NCBI RefSeq assembly: GCF_013149805.1
Contig: NZ_JABEZT010000001.1
Span: 372,001 to 436,000 of the forward strand
Source of the DNA: Isoptericola chiayiensis
GTDB lineage: Bacteria; Actinomycetota; Actinomycetes; Actinomycetales; Cellulomonadaceae
Reading direction: 5' to 3'
Length of the DNA: 64,000 nucleotides
Position numbers and translations under genes: made by a program. The notes under the pieces were generated by a model. The model was not told where the DNA came from. It saw only the letters and a list, made by a program, of their open reading frames with translations, and made no database searches. Of this stretch, positions 37,593 to 45,811 are shown piece by piece. Each line of letters opens with the position of its first letter. The stretch's first letter is position 1.

Positions 37593-38528
37593 TCACCACG
37601 CTCCGTAGACCTCCACGGACGTCGCAGACACCGTGTCGCAGACCTCCTCGAGCGGCCGGTCGAGGATCTCGGCCATCGCCCGGACGGTGTGCCCGACGAC
37701 GTACGGGCCGATCGGTCGGCCCCGGTACGGGTGGGGCGGCAGGAACGGCGCGTCGGTCTCCACGAGCACGTGGTCCAGCGGGATCGTGCGCAGCGCGGCA
37801 CGCAGGTGGTCGTTCTTCGGGTAGGTGACCGGCCCGGCGAACGACAGGTACCAGCCGTGCTCCGCCGCCAGGGCCGCCATCTGCTCGTCGCCGGAGTAGC
37901 AGTGGAAGATCGTGCGCTCCGGCGCGCCGTCGCCGAGCAGGACGTCGATCACCTGCTCGTGGGCGTCGCGATCGTGGATCTGCAGCGCCAGCCCCAGCTC
38001 CTTGGCCAGCGCCACATGGGCGCGGAACGACTCCCGCTGGGCGGCCTCGCCCCGCGGTCCGGTGCGGAACAGGTCCATGCCCGTCTCCCCGATCGCACGG
38101 ATGCGCGGGTTGTCCCGGGCGACGGCGGCCACCCGGGCGACCGCGTCGTCGAGCGACGTCGCGTGGTGCGGCTGCGGGTCCGGCTCGAGGCCGTCGGGCC
38201 CGACCTCACGGACACCCGCGTGCAGCACGGCCTCGTTCGGGTGGATCGCGACGGCGCCGAGCAGGCTCGACCCGTACGCCGGGTCGCGCAGCAGGGCGTC
38301 CGTCCACGCGATCGTCGGCAGCTCGCAACCGACCTGCACCAGCCGGTCGACACCGACGGCGGCAGCCCTCTCCAGGTGGTCCGCCACCGTCGGGACGGGT
38401 GCGCCCTGCAGGGCACGCTCGTCCAGCACCGCGTCGATGACGTCCAGGTGGGTGTGGTTGTCGACGACCGGGACGGGCAGGGGCTCCGGGTCCGGCGGGA
38501 AACCCCGCTCCCGCTTGCTGCGACCCAT
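37593..38528 (-). CDS. tatD: TatD-family metal-dependent DNase
   Basis: The 311-residue TIM-barrel protein has the metal ligands H25 and H27 (NHTHLD), E in AIGETGMD, H in QIHDRD, HCYSGD and D in VETDAP. The family shows 3'-5' exonuclease and D-aminoacyl-tRNA deacylase-related activity. ATG 38528 overlaps the metG stop (TGATG). Confidence 0.92.
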   Translation of the reverse strand: MGRSKRERGFPPDPEPLPVPVVDNHTHLDVIDAVLDERALQGAPVPTVADHLERAAAVGVDRLVQVGCELPTIAWTDALLRDPAYGSSLLGAVAIHPNEAVLHAGVREVGPDGLEPDPQPHHATSLDDAVARVAAVARDNPRIRAIGETGMDLFRTGPRGEAAQRESFRAHVALAKELGLALQIHDRDAHEQVIDVLLGDGAPERTIFHCYSGDEQMAALAAEHGWYLSFAGPVTYPKNDHLRAALRTIPLDHVLVETDAPFLPPHPYRGRPIGPYVVGHTVRAMAEILDRPLEEVCDTVSATSVEVYGAW

Positions 38529-40324
38529 CAGGCCTTCTCGCGCAGGCGTTCCAGCTCCTCGTCGACGATCGAGTCGTCGAGCTTGGTGAACACCGGCGTG
38601 GGCTTGGCGATCGGGGTTCCGGGGGTCACCGCGCGGGACTCCCACGACGGGAACTCGTAGCCGCCGTCGCGGTTGCCGGTGATGACCGGGTAGTGGCGCG
38701 AGTCGTCGTCGAGGTCGGTGACCTCCTCGATCACCGGCTGCGGCGCGAACTCGCCCGTGCCGCCGAGCACCTCGTGCACCGACTGGGCCGAGTGCGGCAG
38801 GAACGGAGCGAGCAGCGTGTTGCAGTCGCTGACGGCCTGGGTGGTGGTGTGCAGCACGGTGGCGAGCCGGTCCGGGTCGGTCTTGAGCTTCCACGGCTGG
38901 GTCTCGGAGACGTACCGGTTGACCTCGCCGACCACCCGCATCGCCTCGGCGACGGCGGCCCGCTGCCGGTTGGACTCGATCAGCGAGCCGACCTTGGCGA
39001 ACGCCTCACCCGTGGTGGCGAGCACCGCGCGGTCGACGTCGGCTTGCTCGCCCGCGGTGGGGATCTCGCCGAAGTTCTTGTGCACCATCGAGGCCGTGCG
39101 GTTGACCAGGTTGCCCCAGCCGGCGACCAGCTCGTCGTTGGTGCGCCGCAGGAAGCTCTCCCAGGTGAAGTCGACGTCCTGGTTCTCCGGTCCGGCGGCG
39201 GCCACGTAGTAGCGGAACGCGTCCGGCTGGTAGCGGGCCAGCATGTCGCGCACGTAGATGACCACGCCGCGCGAGGAGGAGAACTTCTGCCCCTCGACGT
39301 TGAGGAACTCGCTGGAGACCACCTCGGTGGGGAGCTGGAGCGAGCCGTACGGGCCGGGCTCGCCCCCGTGCGCACCTCCGCCGTCGTACCCGAGCAGCTC
39401 CGCCGGCCAGATCTGGGAGTGGAACGTGATGTTGTCCTTGCCCATGAAGTAGAACGAGCGGGCGTCCGGGTTGGTCCACCAGTCGCGCCACGCCTCGGGG
39501 GTGTCGCGGCGACGCGCCCACTCGATCGAGCTGGACAGGTAGCCGATGACGGCGTCGAACCAGACGTAGAGCCGCTTGTTCGGGTTGTCGGACCAGCCGT
39601 CCAGCGGGACGGGGATGCCCCAGTCGATGTCGCGCGTCATGGCGCGCGGGCGGACGTCGTCGAGCAGGTTGCGGCTGAAGTTCAGCACGTTCTGCCGCCA
39701 GCCCTGACGGGTCTCGAGCCAGGAGGCGAGCGCGTCCACGAAGGCCGGCAGGTCGAGGAAGAAGTGGTTCGACTCGACGAACTTCGGCGTCTCGCCGTTG
39801 ATGCGGCTGCGCGGGTTCTTCAGGTCGATCGGGTCGAGCTGGTTGCCGCAGTTGTCGCACTGGTCGCCGCGAGCGCCGTCGTAGCCGCAGATGGGGCAGG
39901 TGCCCTCGATGAAGCGGTCGGGCAGCGTGCGGCCCGTGGACGGCGAGATGGCGCCCATCGTCGACTTCTCGACCATGTAGCCGTTCTGGTGGACCGTGCG
40001 GAACATCTCCTGCACGACGGCGTAGTGGTTACGCGTCGTGGTGCGCGTGAACAGGTCGTAGCTCAGGCCCAGGGACTGCAGGTCCTCGACGATGACGCGG
40101 TTGTACCGGTCGGCGAGCTCCTGCGGGGTGACGCCCTCCTGCTCCGCCTGCACCAGGATCGGGGTGCCGTGCTCGTCCGTGCCGGAGACCATCAGCACGT
40201 CGTGACCCGCCATCCGCATGTGCCGGCTGAAGACGTCGGAGGGAACGCCGAAGCCGGCGACGTGGCCGATGTGCCGCGGGCCGTTGGCATAGGGCCATGC
40301 CACGGCCGAGAGGATGTGGGTCAT
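38528..40324 (-). CDS. metG: Methionyl-tRNA synthetase
   Basis: The 598-residue class-I synthetase has HIGH at 18-21, the four-Cys zinc knuckle CPICGYDG...CDNCG (about 140-160), the WFDAVIGYL core and a KFSSS variant of KMSKS near 346. The C-terminal anticodon domain includes [12 protein letters not shown]. It lacks the tRNA-binding dimerisation extension of longer MetRS. It leads the metG-tatD-rpf block. Confidence 0.97.
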   Translation of the reverse strand: MTHILSAVAWPYANGPRHIGHVAGFGVPSDVFSRHMRMAGHDVLMVSGTDEHGTPILVQAEQEGVTPQELADRYNRVIVEDLQSLGLSYDLFTRTTTRNHYAVVQEMFRTVHQNGYMVEKSTMGAISPSTGRTLPDRFIEGTCPICGYDGARGDQCDNCGNQLDPIDLKNPRSRINGETPKFVESNHFFLDLPAFVDALASWLETRQGWRQNVLNFSRNLLDDVRPRAMTRDIDWGIPVPLDGWSDNPNKRLYVWFDAVIGYLSSSIEWARRRDTPEAWRDWWTNPDARSFYFMGKDNITFHSQIWPAELLGYDGGGAHGGEPGPYGSLQLPTEVVSSEFLNVEGQKFSSSRGVVIYVRDMLARYQPDAFRYYVAAAGPENQDVDFTWESFLRRTNDELVAGWGNLVNRTASMVHKNFGEIPTAGEQADVDRAVLATTGEAFAKVGSLIESNRQRAAVAEAMRVVGEVNRYVSETQPWKLKTDPDRLATVLHTTTQAVSDCNTLLAPFLPHSAQSVHEVLGGTGEFAPQPVIEEVTDLDDDSRHYPVITGNRDGGYEFPSWESRAVTPGTPIAKPTPVFTKLDDSIVDEELERLREKA

Positions 40325-40391
40325 GGCCCGAATCCTACTGGTCCGGGCCGTGACGCCGTCGGGGCGTCTCGCCCCTCCGCTGCCTCTTCCG

Positions 40392-40471
40392 CCGAGATCG
40401 ACCTACCCGTACCGAGATCGACCTACCGTCCGTCGATCTCGGTACGGGTACATCGAGATCGACACCTGGGG
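40392..40471. repeat. Second tandem-inverted 20-bp element (locus D)
   Basis: CCGAGATCGACCTACC occurs at 40392 and 40412 (20 bp apart). It is followed by an inverted copy at 40432-40447 and a partial direct copy at 40452-40464. Arms 40405-40423 and 40433-40451 (TACCCGTACCGAGATCGAC) are an exact 19-bp inverted repeat. It lies between divergent metG and the nicotinamidase gene, 68-147 bp from the metG start, so it is not a terminator. Confidence 0.85.
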
Positions 40472-40497
40472 GGGGCGGTTGGTGGCACAGTGGAAGC

Positions 40498-41073
40498 ATG
40501 AGTACGCGAGCACTCCTCGTCGTCGACGTCCAGCCGACCTTCTGCGAGGGCGGCGAGCTACCGGTCGACGGCGGCAACCGCGTGGCCCAGGACGTGGCCG
40601 CGTACGTCGCCGCGCACCGCGACCGCTACGGGCTGGTCGTCACGACCCAGGACTGGCACATCGACCCGGGTGAGCACTTCAGCTCCGAACCCGACTTCGT
40701 GAACTCCTGGCCGGTGCACGGCGTCGCGGAGTCCCCCAACGCCGCGCTGCACCCGGCGCTGGCCGACCTGGCCGCCGACGTCGCCGTCCGCAAGGGGCAG
40801 TACGACCACGGGTACTCCGGGTTCGACGGCGCGGACGAGGTCGGGCGCTCCCTCGACCAGGTGCTGCGCGAGGCGGACGTCCGCGAGGTCGACGTGGTCG
40901 GGCTCGCCGAGTCGCACTGCGTGAAGTTCACGGCCCTCGACGCCGAGCGGCACGGGTTCGAGACCCGGGTGCTCACCGACCTCACCGCCCCCGTGTCGGC
41001 CGAGCAGGGCGAGCAGGCCCACCGCGAGCTGACCGAGGCCGGCGTCGAGCTGACCCCCTCCACCGCGAGGTAG
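40498..41073 (+). CDS. Nicotinamidase/isochorismatase-family amidohydrolase (PncA-like)
   Basis: The 191-residue product has the catalytic triad D10 (VVDVQPTF), K99 (VRKG) and C141 (ESHCVKFTALDA), and the metal ligands D52, H54 and H60 (QDWHIDPGEHF). PncA converts nicotinamide to nicotinate in NAD salvage. The last residues (STAR) and the TAG stop are encoded by the first unit of repeat array C, so the native C-terminus may have been rewritten by the repeat. Confidence 0.88.
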   Translation: MSTRALLVVDVQPTFCEGGELPVDGGNRVAQDVAAYVAAHRDRYGLVVTTQDWHIDPGEHFSSEPDFVNSWPVHGVAESPNAALHPALADLAADVAVRKGQYDHGYSGFDGADEVGRSLDQVLREADVREVDVVGLAESHCVKFTALDAERHGFETRVLTDLTAPVSAEQGEQAHRELTEAGVELTPSTAR

Positions 41074-41262
41074 GCAAACTTCTGGCGAGGTAGGCAACTC
41101 GTCCGCGACGTAGGCGACCTTGCGGCGAGGTAGGCCGGGGCCTCCTCGGTACCCGGGCACACCTGCGGCGCGACGTACCGGTAGGTCGAACCGGAGACAC
41201 CGACGTCGCCTACCTCGCGGAAAGTTCGCCTACCTCGGGGGAGAAGTGGCCTACCTCGCGGG
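41061..41262. repeat. 20-bp repeat array, locus C (four direct and three inverted units)
   Basis: GCGAGG/GCGACG units start at 41065, 41085, 41105 and 41125. After a 60-bp spacer, inverted GCCTACCTCG units start at 41208, 41228 and 41249. Consensus is GCGAGGTAGGCAACT. The first unit contains the pncA-like stop (TAG 41071-41073). The last inverted unit contains the rsmI stop (41251-41253). The spacer holds GTACCGGTAGGTCGA, a word resembling locus D. Confidence 0.93.
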
Positions 41263-42132
41263 AGGGGTCGGTCGGGCCGCCAGCACGGCTTCGTACAGCT
41301 CGCGCTTGGACACCCCGGTGGCGGTGGCGATCTCGCCGGCGACGGTCTTGAGCCGCTCCCCCGCCGCGACCCGTTCCTGGACCTGCGGCACCAGCTCCTC
41401 GACGCCCGGTGCCGCGGGTGCGGACGCCCCGCCGACGACGACGCAGATCTCGCCGCGCAGCGGCTCCCCGGCGTCCGCCCGCTCGGCGGCCCATTCCGCC
41501 AGCTCGCCCAGGGTCCCGCGCAGGACCTCCTCGTAGAGCTTGGTCAGCTCGCGGCAGACGGCGGCGGGTCGCTCCGGCCCGAACGCCTGCGCCATGGCGG
41601 CGAGGGTCTCGACGACGCGGTGCGGCGCCTCGAAGAAGACCATCGTGCGGGGCTCGTCCGTGAGCGCCTCCAGCCACCGCGTGCGGTCGCCCGCCTTGCG
41701 GGGCACGAACCCGTCGAAGGTGAACCGGTCGGTGGGCAGCCCGGACAGCGCCAGCGCGGTGAGCACGGCCGAGGCGCCGGGTGCGCTCGTGACGGGGAGG
41801 CCGCGCTCGACGGCACGTGAGACGAGCCGGTACCCCGGGTCGGAGACGGCGGGCATGCCGGCGTCGGTGACGACCAGGACTGTGCCGCCGTCGTCGACGA
41901 CGTCGAGCAGGTCGTCGGCGCGGTCCCGTTCGTTGTGCTCGTGGTAGGACACGACGCGTCCGCCGATGCGGACGTCGAGCCGCGCGGCGAGGGCGTGCAG
42001 CCGGCGGGTGTCCTCGGCGGCGACGACGTCGGCGTCGGCCAGCAGTCGCAGCAGCCGCGCAGAGGCGTCCTCGACGTTGCCGATGGGGGTGGCGGCCAGG
42101 ACGACGGACCCGGACTCGGCGACACGACTCAT
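41251..42132 (-). CDS. rsmI: 16S rRNA (cytidine1402-2'-O)-methyltransferase
   Basis: The 293-residue SPOUT-like tetrapyrrole-methylase-fold protein has LAATPIGNVEDASARLL (12-28), AAEDTRRL, SDPGYRLVSRA, PGASAVLTAL and FFEAPHRV. It methylates the 2'-OH of C1402 in 16S rRNA. ATG 42132 is preferred to an in-frame ATG at 42162 because the family begins near the SGSVVLAATPIGN strand. Its C-terminal PPAR and stop lie inside repeat array C. Confidence 0.94.
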   Translation of the reverse strand: MSRVAESGSVVLAATPIGNVEDASARLLRLLADADVVAAEDTRRLHALAARLDVRIGGRVVSYHEHNERDRADDLLDVVDDGGTVLVVTDAGMPAVSDPGYRLVSRAVERGLPVTSAPGASAVLTALALSGLPTDRFTFDGFVPRKAGDRTRWLEALTDEPRTMVFFEAPHRVVETLAAMAQAFGPERPAAVCRELTKLYEEVLRGTLGELAEWAAERADAGEPLRGEICVVVGGASAPAAPGVEELVPQVQERVAAGERLKTVAGEIATATGVSKRELYEAVLAARPTPPAR

Positions 42133-42170
42133 GGGGACAACTGTCCCACGGGCGGTGCCCACCCCTTAGA

Positions 42171-44177
42171 GTGACCGGCGTGAGCGCCCACGACGACGGT
42201 ACGTCCACCGGAGATCAGCCCGAGGTGACCGCCGACGCGCCACGGCCTCGGCAGGAGCTCCCGTCCCGGCGGGAGATCCACGGGCACCGGCGCACGGACA
42301 CGCGCGGCATCCCGGTGGTCACGGGTGCGATCAAGGCGCTGACGGGTTCGATCCCTGCCGTGGGGAAGCGGTCGGAGGGTGCGGGCGGTCCGTCGACGGG
42401 CACGACGGCGGCCGTCCCGTCTCCGGCACCCGGGACATCGGGCCACACGTCCTCAGGCCGCACCGCGCCCGAGGCGAGCCCGGCGTCACCGGTGGCGACG
42501 ACGGCGTCGCCCGCTGCGCCGTCGGACGGCGACGACGGCGGCTCGGCGACGTCCCCGGCGGAGAGGACCGGGTCGCCGGACGAGCCGGAGGTCTCCCACG
42601 AGCGGCGGCTGCTCGTGGCGCTGCTGGGTGAGCGCCGCCTGGCGCTGGCGGACAGCCGCCGCGCCCGGCTGATCGGCTGGCTGGGCACGCTGGTGGTGAC
42701 GGCGGTGGCTGCGGTGGCGCGGCTGTGGCAGCTCGGCCGCCCGGAGACGCTCGTCTTCGACGAGACCTACTACGTCAAGGACGCCCACACCCTCGGCTCC
42801 GAGGGGGTGGAGCTGCAGTGGCCCGACGACCCGAACGCGGCGTTCGAGGCCGGCGACGTCTCCAGCTACCTGGACCAGGCCGCCTACGTGGTGCACCCCC
42901 CGGTGGGCAAGTGGATGATCTGGCTCGGCATGGAGGCCGGGGGCGGTGCGACGAACCCGTTCGCGTGGCGCCTGGCGAGCGCCGTCGTCGGCATCCTGGC
43001 GGTGCTGCTGCTGGTCCGGATCGCCCGGCGGCTGTTCGCCTCGACGACGATGGGTCTGGTCGCGGGCTTCCTGCTGGCGATCGACGGGCAGGCGATCGTG
43101 CACTCGCGCACGGCGTTGCTGGACCAGTTCCTCATGTTCTGGGTGGTGGTGGCGTTCGGCTGCCTGGTGCTGGACCGGGAGCAAGCCCGACGTCGCCTCG
43201 CGGCCCGCGTGGGTGCGGTGCTGGACGCCGGGGGTTCCGTCGCCCGGTACGGGCCCCGGCTGGGCTTCCGGTGGTGGCGTCTCGCGGCCGGTGTCTCGCT
43301 GGGGCTGGCGTGCGGCGTGAAGTGGTCGGGCCTGTGGTTCGTGGCCGTGTTCGGACTGCTGACGGTGCTGTGGGACGTGACGGCCCGGCGTCGGGCCGGG
43401 ATCGGGCGCTGGCTGGAGGACGGGGTGCTGGCCGACGGCGTACCGGCGTTCCTGCAGATCGTGCCGGTCGCGCTGGTCACGTACGTCGCGTCGTGGTGGT
43501 CGTGGATCGTGTCGTCGAACCCGGCCGGGTACTACCGCGACTGGGCGGCGGACAACCCCGACGAGACGGTGTCGTGGATCCCGGACTGGATGGAGTCGCT
43601 GTGGTACTACCACCAGCAGATGTTCAGCTTCCACACCGGGTTGAGCTCGGAGCACGCCTATGCGGCGAGCCCGTGGGGCTGGATCGTGCAGTGGCGACCG
43701 ACCTCGTTCTACTGGGAGCGCACTTCGCCCGGTGAGGGGTCGTGCCCGGCGGACGCGGACGGCGCCTGTGCGGTCGCGGTGACGGCGCTCGGCAACCCGC
43801 TGCTGTGGTTCCTGGGGGCGCTGGCGATCGTGGTGACGATCCTGCTGGGGATCTGGCTGCGCGACTGGAGGGCTCTGGCGGTGCTGTCCGGCGTCGTCGC
43901 GGGCTGGGCGCCCTGGTTCCTGTACACCGACCGGACGATCTTCACGTTCTACTCGATCGTGTTCCTGCCGTTCGTGGTGCTCACGCTGTGCTACCCGATG
44001 GTGGTGGCCCTCGAGCGTTCGCGCTGGCGGCAGGGCCGCGGCGGCACTCTCGCGGTGATCGCGGGGATCGTGCTCGCCATCGCACTGGTGTCGGTGGCGT
44101 TCTACCCGTTCTGGTCGGCGATGCAGGTGCCGTACGACTACTGGCGCGAGGTCATCCGCTTCCAGAACTGGATCTGA
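42171..44177 (+). CDS. pmt: Dolichyl-phosphate-mannose-protein mannosyltransferase (GT39, Pmt)
   Basis: The 668-residue polytopic protein has about 150 disordered N-terminal residues. The GT39 catalytic VFDETYYVKDA follows the first membrane span (about 193-203), and HPPVGKWMI comes next. About ten more spans are seen, with WASSWWSW-like aromatic motifs (VASWWSWIVS). It O-mannosylates secreted proteins. It is divergent from rsmI, the arrangement found in mycobacteria. GTG 42171 or GTG 42180 may be the start. Confidence 0.93.
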   Translation: MTGVSAHDDGTSTGDQPEVTADAPRPRQELPSRREIHGHRRTDTRGIPVVTGAIKALTGSIPAVGKRSEGAGGPSTGTTAAVPSPAPGTSGHTSSGRTAPEASPASPVATTASPAAPSDGDDGGSATSPAERTGSPDEPEVSHERRLLVALLGERRLALADSRRARLIGWLGTLVVTAVAAVARLWQLGRPETLVFDETYYVKDAHTLGSEGVELQWPDDPNAAFEAGDVSSYLDQAAYVVHPPVGKWMIWLGMEAGGGATNPFAWRLASAVVGILAVLLLVRIARRLFASTTMGLVAGFLLAIDGQAIVHSRTALLDQFLMFWVVVAFGCLVLDREQARRRLAARVGAVLDAGGSVARYGPRLGFRWWRLAAGVSLGLACGVKWSGLWFVAVFGLLTVLWDVTARRRAGIGRWLEDGVLADGVPAFLQIVPVALVTYVASWWSWIVSSNPAGYYRDWAADNPDETVSWIPDWMESLWYYHQQMFSFHTGLSSEHAYAASPWGWIVQWRPTSFYWERTSPGEGSCPADADGACAVAVTALGNPLLWFLGALAIVVTILLGIWLRDWRALAVLSGVVAGWAPWFLYTDRTIFTFYSIVFLPFVVLTLCYPMVVALERSRWRQGRGGTLAVIAGIVLAIALVSVAFYPFWSAMQVPYDYWREVIRFQNWI

Positions 44178-44190
44178 CGCCCCCACCTGT

Positions 44191-44259
44191 TGTGGGCGCA
44201 CTTCCTGGCCCGAATTGACCGTTTAAACGGCATTTGCGACCCCAGGGAGTGCGCCCACA
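44191..44259. terminator. Long inverted repeat between convergent pmt and GH20 genes
   Basis: Arms 44191-44208 and 44242-44259 match over 17 of 18 bases. The loop contains the palindrome CCGTTTAAACGG (44219-44230). It probably terminates both genes. Ends TGTGGGC/GCCCACA recur at 21952-22015. Confidence 0.65.
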
Positions 44260-44270
44260 GCGGTGGCGGA

Positions 44271-45800
44271 CTACCGCCAGTCGACCTGCGGCGTGGGGTG
44301 GAACGCCCAGCCGGCGGTGCTCCAGGCCGGCGCCGCGGCGGCGGTGCGGCCGCGGAACGACTCCCAGTCCTTCGCGTCCGGCGCCGCCCAGGCGACCTCC
44401 GCCACGGCGCCGAGGCGCGGCAGCAGCATCGAGAACAGCTCGTCGCGCGTCGTCAGGGTCTCGGTCCAGACGGCGGCGCTCACGCCCTCGACCGCGGACG
44501 CCGGCAGCCCGTCGATGACGGCCGTGGGCTCCCACTCGTAGGAGTCGCGCAGCTCGACGGTGCCGGCCCACTCCAGCCCGAGCGGGTGCTCGGACGTGTA
44601 CTTCATGTCGAGGTAGGCGTGGTTGCCGGGCGACATGACGAACCGTGCCCCGGCGTCGGCCGCGGCGACGAACCGCTCGAACTCCTCGCCCTTGGGCTCC
44701 CAGTACTGCAGCAGGGTGCCGGGCTCGACGGGGCCGCGGGCGCCCTCCTGCCAGAAGATCGGCGTCTTGCCGTGCTCGCGCACGATCCGGGCGGCGAGCT
44801 CGACGAACTGCGCGAACTCGCCGTGGTCCATGGTGAGCACCTCGTCGCCGCCGACGTGCACCCACTCGCCGTGGGTCATGCGCGCCAGGTCGCCGATCAC
44901 GTCACGCAGGAACGGCTCGGTGGCCGGGTTGTCGAACCACAGGCGCGAGAACCCGACCTCGATGCCGTCGTAGGCGTCGGTGGCGAGCCCGTCCGAGGTC
45001 AGCGCCCCGTAGACGTGGGTGGCGGCGTTGACGTGCCCGGGCATGTCGAACTCCGGCACGATCGTGACGTAGCGCGCGGCGGCGTACTCCTGCAACGCGG
45101 CGTAGTCGTCGACGGTGAGGTAGCCGGCCGTGCCGCCGCCGACCTGGTTGTCGGAGGCCTTCTCGAGCTCCGGGCGGGAGGGGATCTCGATGCGCCAGCC
45201 CTGGTCGTCGGTCAGGTGCAGGTGCAGCACCCGCAGCTTGAACGCGGCGACGAGGTCCACGACCGCACGGATGTCCTCCGGGCCGAACCAGTGCCGCACG
45301 ACGTCGAAGCTCAGCCCGCGCCAGGTGTAGCGCGGGGCGTCGTGCACGACGACGGCGGGCACCCGGGCAGCGCCGTCGCCGGCGCCGTCGGTGGCGGCCG
45401 GGACCACGAGCTGGCGCAGGGTGCGCGCGGCGTGCAGGAGCCCGACGGGTTCGGCGGCGGTGGCCCGGATCTCGCCGTCGCCGACGCGCAGGGTGTATCG
45501 CTCGGGGCTGTCGGAGCCGTCGGGTCCGGCGGCCGGGTCGATCCGCAGGGTGAACGTCACGACCCCGCCCGGAGTGACGACGTCGGCACTCTGCGGCGAG
45601 GTCGGCACTTCGGACTGCCGATCTCGCGGCGTGCTGCCGACGTCGGCAGCCTGGGAGATCGGGACGCCGGCGGCGGTCAGCTGTTCGGCGACGACGGCGG
45701 CGAGCGCCGGCTCGGGTGCGTCGACGCGGACGGCGGGCAGGTCGACGGCGGGGGCGTCGGCCTCGGTGACCTGGGTGGGCCACGGGATGAGCGGAAGCAT
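44271..45800 (-). CDS. Beta-N-acetylhexosaminidase (GH20)
   Basis: The 509-residue product has an N-terminal GH20b domain and a catalytic barrel from about 155. YTWRGLSFDVVRHWF, LHLHLTDDQGWRIEI, EFDMPGH, the catalytic Asp-Glu pair in HVGGDEV, and the late WTETL sugar-binding Trp are present. No signal peptide is seen, so it acts on imported chitobiose or recycled wall sugars. ATG 45800 follows AGGAG by 4 bp. Residues near 49-71 (ISQAADVGSTPRDRQSEV and onward) are encoded by a palindromic element and look inserted relative to the fold. Confidence 0.92.
   Translation of the reverse strand: MLPLIPWPTQVTEADAPAVDLPAVRVDAPEPALAAVVAEQLTAAGVPISQAADVGSTPRDRQSEVPTSPQSADVVTPGGVVTFTLRIDPAAGPDGSDSPERYTLRVGDGEIRATAAEPVGLLHAARTLRQLVVPAATDGAGDGAARVPAVVVHDAPRYTWRGLSFDVVRHWFGPEDIRAVVDLVAAFKLRVLHLHLTDDQGWRIEIPSRPELEKASDNQVGGGTAGYLTVDDYAALQEYAAARYVTIVPEFDMPGHVNAATHVYGALTSDGLATDAYDGIEVGFSRLWFDNPATEPFLRDVIGDLARMTHGEWVHVGGDEVLTMDHGEFAQFVELAARIVREHGKTPIFWQEGARGPVEPGTLLQYWEPKGEEFERFVAAADAGARFVMSPGNHAYLDMKYTSEHPLGLEWAGTVELRDSYEWEPTAVIDGLPASAVEGVSAAVWTETLTTRDELFSMLLPRLGAVAEVAWAAPDAKDWESFRGRTAAAAPAWSTAGWAFHPTPQVDWR
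45582..45641. repeat. Tandem-inverted palindromic element inside the GH20 gene
   Basis: GTCGGCACT repeats at 45582 and 45601. Inverted TGCCGAY follows at 45616 and 45635, so both pairs are spaced 19 bp. GCGAGGTCGGCACTT (45596-45610) differs little from the intergenic repeat core GCGAGGTAGGCAACT. The element is in frame and its length (60 bp) is a multiple of three. Confidence 0.7.
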
Positions 45801-45811
45801 GGGTCTCCTGG

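Noticed and set aside
38693-40501. 602-codon rightward frame opposite metG.
   Set aside because: The leftward frame is an intact methionyl-tRNA synthetase; the rightward translation has no recognisable domain.
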